A stretch of DNA of 6,413 nt from Parvibaculum sp. (GTDB lineage Bacteria > Pseudomonadota > Alphaproteobacteria > Parvibaculales > Parvibaculaceae), in NCBI GenBank assembly GCA_020062605.1, contig JAGUWA010000083.1, forward strand, positions 1 through 6,413, given 5' to 3'. The position numbers were made by a program, and so were the translations under genes. Position 1 is the first letter of the stretch. Each line of letters begins with the position of its first letter. The notes under the pieces were generated by a model. The model was not told the DNA's origin. It made no database searches and was given only the letters and a program-made list of their open reading frames with translations. Positions 6,001 through 6,413 of the stretch are shown here, in pieces.

Positions 6001-6413
6001 ACCGGCGAATATGACGACGGCAAGATCGGCGAGATCTTCATCGACATGCACAAGGAAGGCGCGGCCTTCCGCTCGCTGATGAACAACTTCGCCATCGCCG
6101 TGTCGCTCGGCCTGCAATATGGCGTGCCGCTCGAGGAATATGTGGAGGCCTTCACCTTCACGCGCTTCGAGCCGGCGGGCCTCGTGCAGGGCAACGACCG
6201 GATCAAGAATGCGACATCGATCCTCGACTATGTGTTCCGCGAGCTTGCCGTTTCCTATCTCGACCGCTCCGACCTCGGCCATGTCGATCCGAAGGAACTC
6301 GCTTTCGACGCGATGGGCGACGGCGCGGACGAAGGCAAGGCGCCTGCCCTCCCCGCCTCCGCCGTGGTGAGCCCCGGCTACACGCGCAACGCGCAGATGG
6401 GCAACCTCTATCT
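3007..6413 (+). CDS. nrdJ: vitamin B12-dependent (class II) ribonucleotide reductase, 3' end missing
   Basis: Reduces ribonucleotides to deoxyribonucleotides with a thiyl radical generated from adenosylcobalamin, without oxygen or a second radical subunit (family knowledge). The frame is unbroken for 1135 codons and runs off the window. Catalytic residues by analogy with Thermotoga NrdJ: redox pair C199 (HACFIQ) and C487 (TACNLASLNL), with the site N474-P-C476-S-E478 holding the thiyl-radical cysteine. Other landmarks are YGSGTGSNFSDLRG (227-240), KSGGTTRRAAKMV (269-281), APTGTIGLVMDCDTTGIEP (673-691) and PFISGAISKTINMP (873-886). A Cys cluster C325/C328/C335 and an acidic linker (928-937) precede a distal domain starting near LPDRRKGYTQK (977-987). 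The ATG at 3007 gives the usual MRI(Q)R N-terminus and has GGGGG four bases upstream. Alphaproteobacterial homologues run roughly 60-120 residues further and end with the CxxC-type swivel cysteines, so those must lie outside. No ATP-cone is seen at the N-terminus. Confidence 0.97.
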   Translation, partial: MRIQRCFTVEGQSPYEGIEFRTTASEIRNPDGSVVFNLQDIQVPAEWSQVACDVLAQKYFRKAGVAAVLKAVPEEGVPEFLWRHEPDHDALEALRTEDRFGPERDARQVFDRMAGTWTYWGWKGGYFDSEADARAFFDEQRFMLAAQIAAPNSPQWFNTGLHWAYGIDGPAQGHWRTDPATGETARTSTAYEYPQPHACFIQSVNDDLVNENGIMDLWVREARLFKYGSGTGSNFSDLRGENEALSGGGKSSGLMSFLKIGDRAAGAIKSGGTTRRAAKMVIVDIDHPDIEDFINWKVTEEQKVAALVTGSKINQKHLNAIMRACVNCEGAEGDCFDPKKNPALKREVLAARKAHVPENYVQRVIQFAKQGYTEIDFRVYDTDWDSEAYLTVSGQNSNNTVRVTDDFLRAVEQDEEWSLKSRLTGKTTKRLPARELWDQVGHAAWASADPGIQYHTTINDWHTCPASGPIRASNPCSEYMFLDDTACNLASLNLLQFRETDGRFDVEAFEHAVKLWTIVLEISVLMAQFPSREIAERSFRFRTLGLGFANIGGLLMSCGLGYDSREARALAGAISAIMTGVSYATSAQMAKELGAFPGFEENREHMLRVMRNHARAAHGLNGGYEEVSVYPVPLDAASCPQADLVDHARASWDLAVAMGERYGYRNAQSTVIAPTGTIGLVMDCDTTGIEPDFALVKFKKLAGGGYFKIINRAVPQALRTLGYSDAAIETIVNYAVGHGTLANAPGVNHERLMERGFTPEKIAAVEKALATAFDIRFAFNKWQIGEEFCTGALGLDADAMDDLDFDMLAALGFTRQEIEAANLHVCGAMTLEGAPGLKDEHLPVFDCANPCGRIGKRYLSVESHIRMMAAAQPFISGAISKTINMPNSASVEHCKESYMLSWKLGLKANALYRDGSKLSQPLNSQLLDDDIEEDEEESAVETLMAQPAQERARIVAERAAMELAERAVSSEKTRDRLPDRRKGYTQKALVGGHKVYLRTGEYDDGKIGEIFIDMHKEGAAFRSLMNNFAIAVSLGLQYGVPLEEYVEAFTFTRFEPAGLVQGNDRIKNATSILDYVFRELAVSYLDRSDLGHVDPKELAFDAMGDGADEGKAPALPASAVVSPGYTRNAQMGNLY

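Noticed and set aside
5227..6282. 351-codon open frame on the minus strand opposite the distal part of nrdJ
   Set aside because: Same antisense phase effect as the larger frame; the sense frame is conserved NrdJ sequence throughout.
1..6413. tRNA, rRNA, CRISPR array, insertion sequence, attachment site or phage gene
   Set aside because: No tRNA-like cloverleaf, direct-repeat array, transposase or integrase motif or terminal inverted repeats were seen; the coding content is continuous core-type genes.

Overview
The window is a stretch of high-GC alphaproteobacterial core chromosome. Three things point to the class. An NDUFA12-type accessory subunit of respiratory complex I is present, which among bacteria is essentially an alphaproteobacterial (and mitochondrial) trait. 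It sits in the cluster aat / DUF2155 / mlaD-like / NDUFA12. The last gene is a large NrdJ of the form usual in that class. I cannot fix the genus from sequence alone; a Hyphomicrobiales- or Parvibaculum-like organism would fit.

Layout. aat (leucyl/phenylalanyl-tRNA--protein transferase) lies at 7-657 on +. Converging on it and overlapping its 3' end is a minus-strand group, in transcription order: NDUFA12-like subunit (1953-1555), MlaD-like MCE protein (1509-1048), secreted DUF2155 protein (1028-594). Gaps of 45 and 19 bp suggest one transcript. Upstream of that group, also on minus, is a single-domain CheY-like response regulator (2610-2086) with a GTG start, separated by 132 bp. A 396-bp intergenic region (2611-3006) then divides it from nrdJ on +, the adenosylcobalamin-dependent class II ribonucleotide reductase. 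nrdJ starts at 3007 and runs off the right edge; 1135 codons are visible and the C-terminal swivel-cysteine tail is missing.

Function. The genes are housekeeping: N-end-rule tagging (Aat), envelope lipid transport (MlaD-like), an envelope protein of unknown role (DUF2155), respiration (NDUFA12), signalling (response regulator) and dNTP synthesis (NrdJ). The minus-strand group shares a cell-envelope/respiration theme but is not one pathway.

I found no mobile element, CRISPR array, tRNA, rRNA or undescribed multi-gene system. The parts most worth a second look are non-coding: four of the eight GANTC (CcrM-type) sites in the window lie in the two regulatory intergenic regions, and two of those four form the arms of an inverted repeat in the probable nrdJ leader. 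Long open frames antisense to nrdJ and to the other genes are high-GC shadows.
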